Assembly (NCBI RefSeq): GCF_001528745.1
Contig: NZ_BCNS01000091.1
Coordinates: forward strand, 186,001-250,000
Origin: Marinobacterium profundum
GTDB lineage: Bacteria > Pseudomonadota > Gammaproteobacteria > Pseudomonadales > Balneatricaceae
DNA length: 64,000 bases
Reading direction: 5' to 3'
Positions 25,855-34,183 of this stretch are shown piece by piece. Within the stretch, counting starts at the first letter, position 1. Each line of letters opens with the position of its first letter. The notes under the pieces are model-generated. The model ran no database searches and was not told where the DNA came from. It was given only the letters and a program-made list of their open reading frames with translations. The position numbers and the translations under genes were made by a program.

Positions 25855-25873
25855 CTTAATGCAAATCATTATT
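25855..25873. promoter_or_regulatory. Fur box upstream of the iron-uptake operon
   Basis: The 19-mer CTTAATGCAAATCATTATT matches the GATAATGATAATCATTATC consensus at 14 of 19 positions by eye. It lies 44-62 bases before the FecB-like start and probably overlaps its promoter. It predicts iron repression of the whole transporter operon. Confidence 0.72.
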
Positions 25874-25916
25874 GTTTATCTTATACTCCTGCGCCTTGAC
25901 AGAGAGGGAGTAAAGG

Positions 25917-26852
25917 ATGCGATTTGCAGTATTGGTGGCGCCGTTGCTGAGCCTAATGGTGCTCTGGAGCACGGTAGCACAGGCCATTACCGACGACCGG
26001 GGACAGGAGATCCAGCCTCAGAGCGAGGCCCGCAAAGTGGTCGCCATTTCGACCTTCGCCGCCGACACCCTGGTGGCCCTGGGGGTTGCGCCGGCGGGGG
26101 CATCCACCTTCGGCGATCGTCCGACACCGGACTTTCTCGGGCCGCTGATGGAGGGCGTGCCGAGCCTGGGGCAGCGCGCCAGCACCAATCTGGAGCTGCT
26201 GTCGGCGCTGCAGCCTGATCTGATTCTGGCGATCCGCCGCTATACCGAACCCAGTGCGCAAAAGCTCAGCGCCCTGGCACCTTTCTATGCCTTCGATGTG
26301 ATCAGTCATGACGACAGCCTGCGGGCGGTGACGGGCATTGCCACGGCGCTGGGCAAGGCGTCAGAAGGCCAGGCACTGAATGCGGATTTCGAGGCGCTGG
26401 TGGCGGATTTTGGCCGCCGGGCTCCCGGTGGAATTAGTGCCGTGCTGCTGGCGGGCAGCGGCGAAGCGCCCTTTGCCTATTACGACCACTTTCTGACTAC
26501 TGACCTGCTGCGCCGGCTGCAGGCGACCAACAGCATAGGCCCGTCGCCCACGCCAGAACAAGTGGTCCCCTTTGGCTACCAGCTCAGCCTGGAGCAACTG
26601 CTGGCGCTGAACCCTGATGTGATCTTCATATTTGCCTCCAGTACCCGCCATGCCTATGCCGCCAACCCGGTATGGCCTTATCTGAAGGCCGTGCAGCAGG
26701 GGCGCGTGTATGAGGTGGGCCTGCACTGGAAGGAAGGCGGCGGCCCCTTTGCCCGTGAGTACATTCTGCGGGAAATGGCCTGGCGCCTGTACCCGCAAAC
26801 CTTTCCTCAGCCGCAATTGCCTGCCTCTCTGGCCAGCCGGCTGTTTAACTAG
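25917..26852 (+). CDS. Periplasmic iron-chelate binding protein (FecB-like)
   Basis: A 311-residue class III (TroA/BtuF-type) binding protein. A signal peptide (VAPLLSLMVLWSTVAQA) is followed by DRGQEI, KVVAISTFAADTLVALG and ALQPDLILAIRRY. These are the standard opening strands of FecB/FhuD-type proteins. It collects a ferric chelate in the periplasm and delivers it to the two permeases encoded directly downstream (gap of three bases). A Fur box precedes it. The ligand is probably a citrate-type or other simple ferric siderophore, judging from the FecA-like receptor at 29931. Confidence 0.85.
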   Translation: MRFAVLVAPLLSLMVLWSTVAQAITDDRGQEIQPQSEARKVVAISTFAADTLVALGVAPAGASTFGDRPTPDFLGPLMEGVPSLGQRASTNLELLSALQPDLILAIRRYTEPSAQKLSALAPFYAFDVISHDDSLRAVTGIATALGKASEGQALNADFEALVADFGRRAPGGISAVLLAGSGEAPFAYYDHFLTTDLLRRLQATNSIGPSPTPEQVVPFGYQLSLEQLLALNPDVIFIFASSTRHAYAANPVWPYLKAVQQGRVYEVGLHWKEGGGPFAREYILREMAWRLYPQTFPQPQLPASLASRLFN

Positions 26853-26855
26853 GCC

Positions 26856-27893
26856 GTGTTCCCGATAATGGTGCGTGCAACCCTGTCGACGTTGAGATCC
26901 GCCCCGGCTCCAGACGCCGATTTCAAGGGTCTGGGCCTGCTCGCCGGGCTGGTCATAGCCTTGCTCGCCACCGCTGCCCTGGCCCTGGCCGCCGGTGCCG
27001 TACCTGTTTCAGTACAGGCACTCTGGCGTGTGTTGAATGGCACTGAAACCGGCATGCCCGCGATACTGGTGTGGGAGCTGCGGCTGCCGCGTTTTCTGGC
27101 CGGTCTGCTGGTGGGCGCGAGCCTTGGCGTTGCCGGCTGGGTGATGCAGACGGTGACCCGCAATCCGCTGGCATCCCCGGGCATTACCGGCGTGGTTGCC
27201 GGTGCGTCCATGCTGGTGGTGGTGGCCCAGGTCAGTTTCGTGGTGAGTGCCAGTTGGCTGCCCTGGATAGGCATGCTGGGAGGCACACTGGCGGCCACGC
27301 TGACCTTTGTGCTGGCGGCGCAGGGTGGCTTCACGCCCCTGCGCCTGGCCCTGGCCGGTATCGCCGTGACGGCCCTGGCCACCGCGCTGGCAACCGCTTT
27401 TCTGCTGTTTTCCGGCGCCCAGGCGCAGCAACTCTATTTCTGGCTGGCCGGTGGTCTGCAGGGGCGGGGCTGGGATCATGTGCAGCTGATGCTGCCCTGG
27501 GCCTGTGGCGGCCTCTTGCTGGTGATGTGTTTTTCCCGCTACCTGAACCTGCTGCGGCTGGATGATGCCGTCGCCCGGGCCCTGGGTGCCCGGGTGCTGC
27601 TGTGGCGTCTGGGCTTTGTCGGTATCGCAGTGGCGCTGACGGCGGCGACTGTGGCGGTGGCAGGTCCGGTGGGCTTTGTCGGGCTGGTGGCGCCCCATCT
27701 GGTACGTCTGCTGCTGGGCCCCGATCAGCGCTTTGCGCTGCCGGCGGTCATGTTGCTGGGCGCACTGCTGGTAACTCTGAGCGATCTGCTAGCGCGTATG
27801 CTGGCTGCTCCGGCCGAACTGCCATTGGGCATGTTTACGGCGCTTCTTGGCGGGCCGCTGTTTATCTGGCTGATTCGCACGAGGGTTCTGTGA
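26856..27893 (+). CDS. FecCD-family iron-chelate permease (FecC-like)
   Basis: A 345-residue inner-membrane permease with about nine to ten helices. Family segments include VWELRLPRFLAGLLVGASLGVAG, MQTVTRNPLASPGI and AGPVGFVGLVAPHLVR, the last being the ATPase-contact region. The start could be the GTG at 26856. It overlaps the next gene at TGATG, a sign of coupled translation. With its partner it forms the channel of the ferric-chelate ABC importer. Confidence 0.86.
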   Translation: MFPIMVRATLSTLRSAPAPDADFKGLGLLAGLVIALLATAALALAAGAVPVSVQALWRVLNGTETGMPAILVWELRLPRFLAGLLVGASLGVAGWVMQTVTRNPLASPGITGVVAGASMLVVVAQVSFVVSASWLPWIGMLGGTLAATLTFVLAAQGGFTPLRLALAGIAVTALATALATAFLLFSGAQAQQLYFWLAGGLQGRGWDHVQLMLPWACGGLLLVMCFSRYLNLLRLDDAVARALGARVLLWRLGFVGIAVALTAATVAVAGPVGFVGLVAPHLVRLLLGPDQRFALPAVMLLGALLVTLSDLLARMLAAPAELPLGMFTALLGGPLFIWLIRTRVL

Positions 27894-28960
27894 TGACGAC
27901 ACAGGCGCAAGACAGGCTGGCCATCCGACTGTGGCGCCTTGAATGCCCGCGCCTGCTATGGCTTGCGCTGCTGTTACTGGCGCTGATTGCTGTGGCCCTG
28001 GTGCTGAACCTGCTCTACGGTGCTGTGACGCTGACGCCACTGCAGGTCTGGCGGGCCCTCAACGGGGAGGGCGATGCAGTAGCCACCGATATTGTCTGGA
28101 ATCTGCGCCTGCCGCGGGTACTGCTGGGGCTGCTGGTGGGGGCGCATTTTGCCATCGCAGGTTCCGTGCTGCAGGCCGTGATGCGCAATCCCCTGGCGGA
28201 TGCCGGTGTGCTGGGCATCAATGCCGGCGCCAGTTTGGCTGCGGTGCTGGCTTTTGTTATGGCCGAACGGCTTTGGGGAGATAACGGCAGCTATTCGGCC
28301 CTGACGCTAAGTCTTAACTGGTTGCCGCTGATCAGTAGCGGCGGTGGCATTCTGGCCGCGGCGGCGGTTTACCGGCTGGGCTGGAGCCGCGGTGTCACGC
28401 CGTTGCGTCTGATACTCAGTGGCATTGCCGTGGCCAGTGTGCTGAATGCACTGGCCACCGGAGTACTCGCCGGCTGGGGGTCCATGAATACCGAAACGGT
28501 GCTGGTCTGGCTGGCGGGCAGTCTGTTTGGTCGTGGCTGGGAGCACCTCTGGGCTTTGCTGCCCTGGACGCTGCTGGCACTGAGTCTGCTGCCGCTGCTG
28601 CTGGCCGGAGCCAACCTGCTGCAGTTGGGGGATGATATCGCCAGCAGTCTCGGGCTGCCGGTCGAGCTGTGGCGTTTTGCCCTGCTGCTGGTGGCGGTGC
28701 TCTTTGCCGCCAGCGCCGTGGGGGTGGTGGGGCCTATTGGTTTTATCGGCCTGATAGTGGCGCAGATCGCGCGTCTTAGTTGTGGCCCGGACCTGCGCCG
28801 CCAGCTGATGCTGGGTCCGCTCTACGGGGCGCTGCTGGTGATGTTGTCAGATCTGCTGGGGCGGCTGCTGATGGTGCCGGCCGAGATCCCCATCGGGGTG
28901 ATTACGTCCCTGCTCGGGGTGCCATTTTTTATCTATCTGCTGGCGCGCAAGCAGGCGTAG
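27893..28960 (+). CDS. FecCD-family iron-chelate permease (FecD-like)
   Basis: A 355-residue permease homologous to the preceding gene. It has RLPRVLLGLLVGAHFAIAGS, MRNPLADAGVLGINAGAS and GVVGPIGFIGLIVAQIAR. The ATG at 27893 overlaps the upstream stop by one base. An open frame reaching back to 27602 is not part of the gene because it lies inside the upstream permease. The two permeases form a heterodimer in FecBCDE-type importers. Confidence 0.86.
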   Translation: MTTQAQDRLAIRLWRLECPRLLWLALLLLALIAVALVLNLLYGAVTLTPLQVWRALNGEGDAVATDIVWNLRLPRVLLGLLVGAHFAIAGSVLQAVMRNPLADAGVLGINAGASLAAVLAFVMAERLWGDNGSYSALTLSLNWLPLISSGGGILAAAAVYRLGWSRGVTPLRLILSGIAVASVLNALATGVLAGWGSMNTETVLVWLAGSLFGRGWEHLWALLPWTLLALSLLPLLLAGANLLQLGDDIASSLGLPVELWRFALLLVAVLFAASAVGVVGPIGFIGLIVAQIARLSCGPDLRRQLMLGPLYGALLVMLSDLLGRLLMVPAEIPIGVITSLLGVPFFIYLLARKQA

Positions 28961-28972
28961 GAGGGAGTTCAC

Positions 28973-29764
28973 ATGTTATCGGCGCAGCAACTGCAGCTGG
29001 GTTACGACGACAAGATCATAGTGCCGCAGCTGAGTCTGGCAGTGGATACTGGCCGGATTCATTGTCTGATTGGTCCCAATGGTTGCGGCAAGAGTACGTT
29101 GCTGCGGGCACTGGCCGGTTTGCTGCAGCCACAGCAGGGCCAGGTCCTGCTGGACGGACGCTCGCTCAGGCGCTGGAAGCGGCGTGAACTGGCGCAGCGC
29201 CTGGCCATGCTGCCGCAGCATCCGGTGGCGCCGGATGGCCTGACCGTGGAGCAGCTGGTGCGCTACGGTCGCTTTCCCTATCAGCGTTTGCTGGGTCAGC
29301 CGAGCGAGCAGGATTTTAAAATGGTGCGCTGGGCGATCCGGGTCACGGGCCTGGGTGGCTTCGAGGCGCGGCCCTTGTCGGCGCTGTCCGGCGGTGAGCG
29401 TCAGCGCGCCTGGATTGCGCTGTCGCTGGCACAGCAGGCCGATATTCTGATTCTGGATGAGCCAACCACCTACCTCGATCTGGGCCACCAGCTCGAGGTG
29501 CTGGAGCTGCTTAGCGAGCTGAACCGCCAGCAGGGCCTGACCGTGATCATGTCACTGCACGACCTGAATCAGGCGGCGCAGTTTGGTCATCGCCTGGTGG
29601 CCATGCGGGCAGGGCGGCTGGAACAGGAGGGCGCACCGGCCGAAGTATTGACGCAGGCGTTATTGGCCGATGTCTTTCGAGTGCACGCCCGGGTGACCCC
29701 CGAAGAGCTGACCGGCAAGCCGCAGTTTGTACCTGTGTCGTCCCTGGCGCGACCGCTGCTGTAG
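28973..29764 (+). CDS. Iron-chelate ABC transporter ATPase (FecE-like)
   Basis: A 263-residue ATP-binding subunit with Walker A GPNGCGKS, signature LSGGERQR, Walker B ILILDEPT and the H-loop SLHDLNQA. The C-terminal HARV-type tail is typical of FepC/FecE proteins. A gggag ribosome site precedes ATG 28973, 12 bases after the second permease. It powers import through the FecC/D-like pair and ends the ABC part of the operon. Confidence 0.88.
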   Translation: MLSAQQLQLGYDDKIIVPQLSLAVDTGRIHCLIGPNGCGKSTLLRALAGLLQPQQGQVLLDGRSLRRWKRRELAQRLAMLPQHPVAPDGLTVEQLVRYGRFPYQRLLGQPSEQDFKMVRWAIRVTGLGGFEARPLSALSGGERQRAWIALSLAQQADILILDEPTTYLDLGHQLEVLELLSELNRQQGLTVIMSLHDLNQAAQFGHRLVAMRAGRLEQEGAPAEVLTQALLADVFRVHARVTPEELTGKPQFVPVSSLARPLL

Positions 29765-29930
29765 GCCGGATGAGAGCAGCTGCAGTGTTGGCCGCTGCCG
29801 GTCCCTGAAAGTCGTGTGATTCGCAAGGCTTGGTTCAGCGGCGATCAATAGTTGTATGCGAAATATAATCTAGATACAATTGCGAACACTTATCATTTAG
29901 ATTTAAATAATTACGCAATTGGAGAACCTT

Positions 29931-32030
29931 ATGCCCCGGTCGATTTGCGGACAGCAGCCTGTACGCCCAAGGCTTTTCAGGAAGCCTCTGGTAGTGGCGG
30001 TCAGTCTGGTGACTATTGCTGTCAGTCAGGTTGGCCAGGCCGGGGACGCGGTGGAGCTGGATGCATTGACGGTGCAGGGCGACTGGATTGGCACTGCCAG
30101 CGAAGAGGAAATCAAGGTCTATCCCGGTTCCCGTACCCTGCTTGACCGTGAAGCCTTGCAGCAGAACGGCGCCCTGAATTTGGAAGATGCGCTGCGTAAT
30201 GCGCCCGGCATCCAGATACTGGATGAGACCGGTACCGGCATTCTGCCGAATATAGGTCTGCGGGGCCTGAATCCGTTGCGCAGCGAACGTCTGCAAATGC
30301 TGGTGGACGGTTATCCCATCGCCATAGGCCCCTACAGCAACGTCGGTGTCTCGCTGTTTCCGGTTACCCTGCCCAGCGTCGATGCGATTGACGTGGTACG
30401 GGGCGGTGCCGCCGTGCACTATGGCCCCAATAACGTTGGCGGTGTAATGAATTTCCGCACCCGGCCGATTCCGGTCGAAACCGAACAGACACTGCAGCAG
30501 CGGCTGGTGATTGCCGAAGAGACCGGCAATGTCTTCAGCGATACCTACTACCGTATTGGCGGCTTTGCGACCGAGGACCTGGCGTTGCAGTTCCAGGCCA
30601 ATGTGCAAAGTGGTGACGGTTTCCGTGATCATTCCGATACCGAGGTGCGTAATTTCGTCCTCGACGCCGAATATTTCGTGAATGATTACAACGAGCTGGC
30701 CGCGCAGCTGCAGTACTACGATGTCGATGCGCAGCTGCCAGGCGCCTTGAGCCCTGCGGCCTACGCGCAGGACCCCACCCAGTCCCAGCGCCCGCACGAT
30801 GCCTATGCCGCCGACATGCTGCGCGGCACCCTGACCTGGACCGCGCACCCGAGTGATGCGGTTGAATTTCAGTGGCGCAATTTCGCCCACCGCGCCGATC
30901 GTACCTTCTTTTTCGGCCAGGACCTGACCAGTGGTGGCAGCTGGGCGGACCCGGAAGCCGATGCCAGCCATGTAGCCGACTCGCCGCGCATCTTTAATGT
31001 CTGGGGTACCGAGCCGCGCCTGACGGTACAGCAGGGGAATCATACCCTGACCCTGGGCGCGCGTTATGTTTCCGAAACGGTGGACTTTGATGTCAACCGC
31101 GAGGAACTGTCCAGCGGCACCTATGCCTCGGTGCGCCAGTGGGATTTGGAAACCAATGCCGTGGCGCTCTATGTCAGCGACACTCTGAGCCTGCTGGATG
31201 GCCGGCTGGAAGTGACGCCGGGGCTGCGCTACGAAAACGTGCGCATGGATTTTGTCGATCAGCTAAGCGGCGCTGAGTCGGCCAATAACGCCGACGAGCT
31301 ACTGCCGGGCCTGACCCTGGGTCTGCAGGCGACCGACAGGGTCTTCCTGTTTGCCAACACACAGCGTTCCCTGGTGCCGGTACAGATCGCCCAGGCCACC
31401 AAGGCCGAGGACGTCGCCAACGAAACCGCCTGGAACTACGAGCTGGGTGCCCGCTGGCAGGCGATGCCTGAGCTTGCAACCTCAGCCACGCTGTTCCGCA
31501 TCGATTACGATGATCAGATTCAGTACAACAAGGCGCTGGACCGCTACGAGAACCTGGGCGAGACACGCCATCAGGGCGTTGAACTGGAAGCCGACTGGCA
31601 GGCTACTCAGCGCTTGAGTCTGGGATTGGGGTATACCTATCTGGATACCGAACAGCTTAACGGTGCCAATGCCGGCAACGAGTTGCCGAACGCATCGCAG
31701 CACCATCTGAGCCTGCGGGCCGGCTATCAGTACCAGCAGTGGCAGGCCAGCCTCAGCGCCCAGTATGCCAGCGACAGCTTCAGTGATGCGGCCAATACCG
31801 AACAGGAAACGGCCAACGGTGATGCCGGCAAGCTGCCGTCCTATACCCTGGTGAATGCACGTCTGGGACGGGATATCGTCCTCGCCGGTGGGCGGAATCT
31901 TAACCTGGGCCTGGCGGCCACCAACCTGCTGGATGAGGACTATTACTTCCGCGGTGCCGATGTCAGCCCGGTCGGGCGTGTGTCAGGCCCGGGTCGCGCC
32001 TTTATCCTGGAGGGGCGGCTGGATTTCTGA
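29931..32030 (+). CDS. TonB-dependent outer-membrane receptor, FecA-like without signalling domain
   Basis: A 699-residue receptor. A signal peptide is followed at once by a TonB box-like DALTV and the plug domain. The plug segments NIGLRGLNPLRSERLQML and AIDVVRGGAAVHYGPNNVGG match FecA. The 22-strand barrel ends in a terminal Phe. The N-terminal signalling domain of E. coli FecA is absent and no fecIR pair is nearby, so surface signalling to a sigma factor is unlikely. The ggaga site supports ATG 29931. A weak Fur-like sequence near 29883-29901 lies in the upstream gap. It takes up the same ferric chelate as the ABC genes before it. Confidence 0.87.
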   Translation: MPRSICGQQPVRPRLFRKPLVVAVSLVTIAVSQVGQAGDAVELDALTVQGDWIGTASEEEIKVYPGSRTLLDREALQQNGALNLEDALRNAPGIQILDETGTGILPNIGLRGLNPLRSERLQMLVDGYPIAIGPYSNVGVSLFPVTLPSVDAIDVVRGGAAVHYGPNNVGGVMNFRTRPIPVETEQTLQQRLVIAEETGNVFSDTYYRIGGFATEDLALQFQANVQSGDGFRDHSDTEVRNFVLDAEYFVNDYNELAAQLQYYDVDAQLPGALSPAAYAQDPTQSQRPHDAYAADMLRGTLTWTAHPSDAVEFQWRNFAHRADRTFFFGQDLTSGGSWADPEADASHVADSPRIFNVWGTEPRLTVQQGNHTLTLGARYVSETVDFDVNREELSSGTYASVRQWDLETNAVALYVSDTLSLLDGRLEVTPGLRYENVRMDFVDQLSGAESANNADELLPGLTLGLQATDRVFLFANTQRSLVPVQIAQATKAEDVANETAWNYELGARWQAMPELATSATLFRIDYDDQIQYNKALDRYENLGETRHQGVELEADWQATQRLSLGLGYTYLDTEQLNGANAGNELPNASQHHLSLRAGYQYQQWQASLSAQYASDSFSDAANTEQETANGDAGKLPSYTLVNARLGRDIVLAGGRNLNLGLAATNLLDEDYYFRGADVSPVGRVSGPGRAFILEGRLDF

Positions 32031-32074
32031 CCCTGTAATCGCGCAGGACTGCGTGACTCGCATGATCTGACAAG

Positions 32075-32101
32075 AGGCCGGCATTGATTGCCGGCCTTTT
32101 T
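32075..32101 (+). terminator. Rho-independent terminator after the receptor gene
   Basis: A nine-base stem AGGCCGGCA / TGCCGGCCT with a five-base loop and a T tail, 45 bases after the receptor stop. Confidence 0.85.
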
Positions 32102-32128
32102 ACGTCAGGCTGAGTTATGGCGGCAGGC

Positions 32129-32283
32129 TTAAAGCGACCAGCGTACGGGTAATTCGGTGGTCGATTTCAGCGTCTGCAGCAGCAGGTTGGATTTGACGTT
32201 GGACACCATGGGCAGATTCAGCAGCCGGTGCAGGGTGACATCGGCGAAAGCCTTCAGATCTGGCGCCACTATTTTTAGCGCAC
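32129..32283 (-). pseudogene. Second 3' tail of the adjacent lrp gene
   Basis: On the minus strand this encodes the last 51 or so residues of the Lrp protein at 32308, starting LKIVAPDLKAFADV and ending at its own TAA. Bases 32130-32245 are identical to 32309-32424 of the intact gene. The next 36 bases differ at about ten sites, yet the encoded residues are the same from LKIVAPD onward. The homology then stops abruptly in unrelated sequence. It is a gene fragment with no start, left just downstream of the intact copy. Confidence 0.88.
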
Positions 32284-32307
32284 TGGGTGCCTGCAGCGCA
32301 GGCTATG

Positions 32308-32796
32308 CTAAAGCGACCAGCGTACGGGTAATTCGGTGGTCGATTTCAGCGTCTGCAGCAGCAGGTTGGATTTGACGTTGGACACCATGGGCAGATTCAG
32401 CAGCCGGTGCAGGGTGACATCGGCAAAGGCTTTCAAATCCGGTGCCACGATTTTCAGCATATAGTCTGCATCCCCCGCCACCCCCCAGCATTCGAGTACC
32501 TCGGGGTACTCTATAATGGCAGTACGGAATGCGTCGGCGATCTTCTCGCTGTGTTTGTCCAGCGATACGCTGACCAGTGCCATGACGCCAAGCCCGATCT
32601 TTTCCGGGTCCAGCTGTGCGATGTATTTGCACACCACCCCGGTTTCTTCCAGCTTCTGACGCCGCCGCTGACACTGGGACGCGGACAGGTGTACCAGCTC
32701 CGATAATTCCACATTACTGAGCCGGCCGTTTTGCTGTAGCGCCTCGAGAATTTTGATGTCCTGACGGTCGAGCGCAACGGAATGCGTGTTTCTCAC
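32308..32796 (-). CDS. Lrp/AsnC-family regulator divergent from hpd
   Basis: A 162-residue Lrp-type protein of normal length. HTH: LDRQDIKILEALQQNGR, then SASQCQRRRQKLE. The ligand-binding RAM domain ends LKSTTELPVRWSL. It faces away from the 4-hydroxyphenylpyruvate dioxygenase gene across a 168-base gap. This placement suggests that it controls aromatic amino acid catabolism in response to tyrosine or phenylalanine. A diverged second copy of its 3' end lies immediately downstream (32129-32283), and the stop codons differ (TAG here, TAA there). Confidence 0.9.
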   Translation of the reverse strand: MRNTHSVALDRQDIKILEALQQNGRLSNVELSELVHLSASQCQRRRQKLEETGVVCKYIAQLDPEKIGLGVMALVSVSLDKHSEKIADAFRTAIIEYPEVLECWGVAGDADYMLKIVAPDLKAFADVTLHRLLNLPMVSNVKSNLLLQTLKSTTELPVRWSL

Positions 32797-32964
32797 GTTT
32801 TTGATCTCTTGAATGCGGGAATCATGTGAAAGTTAAGCGGTACGAGCGTTTTATGCAAAATAAACGCACGGCATTTGCCTTAAGCTATTTCTCAATCACT
32901 CGGCGCGACTCAGGTCACGCCGGATCACTTGCCAGCACCAGCGGTACGGATGGAGATAATAACA

Positions 32965-34056
32965 ATGGCCCAGACACAAACTGCAACCACTTCAGGCCTG
33001 TGGGAAAACCCCCTGGGAACCGACGGCTTCGAATTCGTCGAGTATTGCTCGGATTCGCCTGAAATCCTGTCGCGCCTGTTCGAAAGCCTGGGCTTTGTCG
33101 CCATCGCCCGGCACCGCAGCAAGAATGTCACCCTGTTTCGTCAGGGCGATATCAACTTCATTCTCAACGCCGAGCCCAACAGCCGCGCCCAGAGCTTCGC
33201 CCATGAACATGGCCCCAGCGCCAATGCCATGGCGTTTCGGGTGGCCGATGCCGCCGCCGCACTCAAGGCGCTGGTGGCCGGTGGCGCCAAAGCGGTGGAA
33301 TCCGGCGCGGGCCCCATGGAGCTGCAGATTCCGGCCATCGAGGGTATCGGCGGCTCCCTGATCTACCTGGTGGATCGCTATGGCGACAAGAGCATCTATG
33401 ATGTGGATTTTCGCGCCATCCAGGGCGTCGATCAGCACCCGGCGGGTGTGGGCCTGACCTATATAGACCACCTGACGCACAATGTGGCACGGGGCAATAT
33501 GGATCTGTGGGCCGGCTTCTACGAGCAGCATTTCAACTTTCGCGAAGTGCGTTACTTCGATATCGAAGGCAAGCTGACCGGGCTCAAGTCCCGCGCCCTG
33601 ACCAGCCCCTGTGGCAAGATTCGCATCCCGATTAACGAGTCCACCGACGACAAGAGCCAGATCGAGGAATTCCTGCAGGATTATAACGGCGAAGGCATTC
33701 AGCATATTGCGCTTGGTACTGGCGATATATTCCAGACCGTTGAAACCCTGCGTGCGGCCGGTGTGACCTTCCTGACCACGCCGGACACTTACTATGCACG
33801 TATCGACGAGCGCCTGCCGGGCCACGGTGAAGATGTGGCACGTTTGCAGAAGGATCATATCCTGGTCGACGGCGCCCCCACTGAAGGGCAGGGGCTACTG
33901 CTGCAGATCTTTACCGATACGGTGATTGGCCCGATTTTCTTCGAGATCATTCAGCGCAAGGGTAACGAGGGCTTTGGCGAGGGCAACTTCCAGGCCCTGT
34001 TCGAATCCATCGAGGAAGACCAGATCCGCCGCGGCGTCCTGCCGAACAACGGCTGA
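32965..34056 (+). CDS. hpd: 4-hydroxyphenylpyruvate dioxygenase
   Basis: A 363-residue HPPD. The iron ligands fit His169 (DHLTHNV), His247 (QHIALGTGD) and Glu327 (FFEIIQRKG). The C-terminal helix region GNFQALFESIEEDQIRRG is characteristic. The enzyme converts 4-hydroxyphenylpyruvate to homogentisate, the central step of tyrosine degradation. I start it at ATG 32965 (MAQTQ), with tggag upstream. The homogentisate genes (hmgA, maiA, fahA) are not in the window. A sodium symporter and an amino-acid dehydrogenase follow on the same strand. Confidence 0.95.
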   Translation: MAQTQTATTSGLWENPLGTDGFEFVEYCSDSPEILSRLFESLGFVAIARHRSKNVTLFRQGDINFILNAEPNSRAQSFAHEHGPSANAMAFRVADAAAALKALVAGGAKAVESGAGPMELQIPAIEGIGGSLIYLVDRYGDKSIYDVDFRAIQGVDQHPAGVGLTYIDHLTHNVARGNMDLWAGFYEQHFNFREVRYFDIEGKLTGLKSRALTSPCGKIRIPINESTDDKSQIEEFLQDYNGEGIQHIALGTGDIFQTVETLRAAGVTFLTTPDTYYARIDERLPGHGEDVARLQKDHILVDGAPTEGQGLLLQIFTDTVIGPIFFEIIQRKGNEGFGEGNFQALFESIEEDQIRRGVLPNNG

Positions 34057-34183
34057 TCAGCGCTCACCGCTCAGTCTGACCCGCTCCGGCGTCTCTCTCC
34101 TCCTTTCCTCATCAGGAAGGCAGGGAAGAGGCGCCGGCGGCGACCTATAACAAAGCTAATAACAGGTTTTCAAGGAGCACTCT

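Noticed and set aside
29883-29901. A second Fur box before the FecA-like receptor
   Set aside because: Only about 10 of 19 positions match the consensus, too weak to list as a site in an AT-rich gap.
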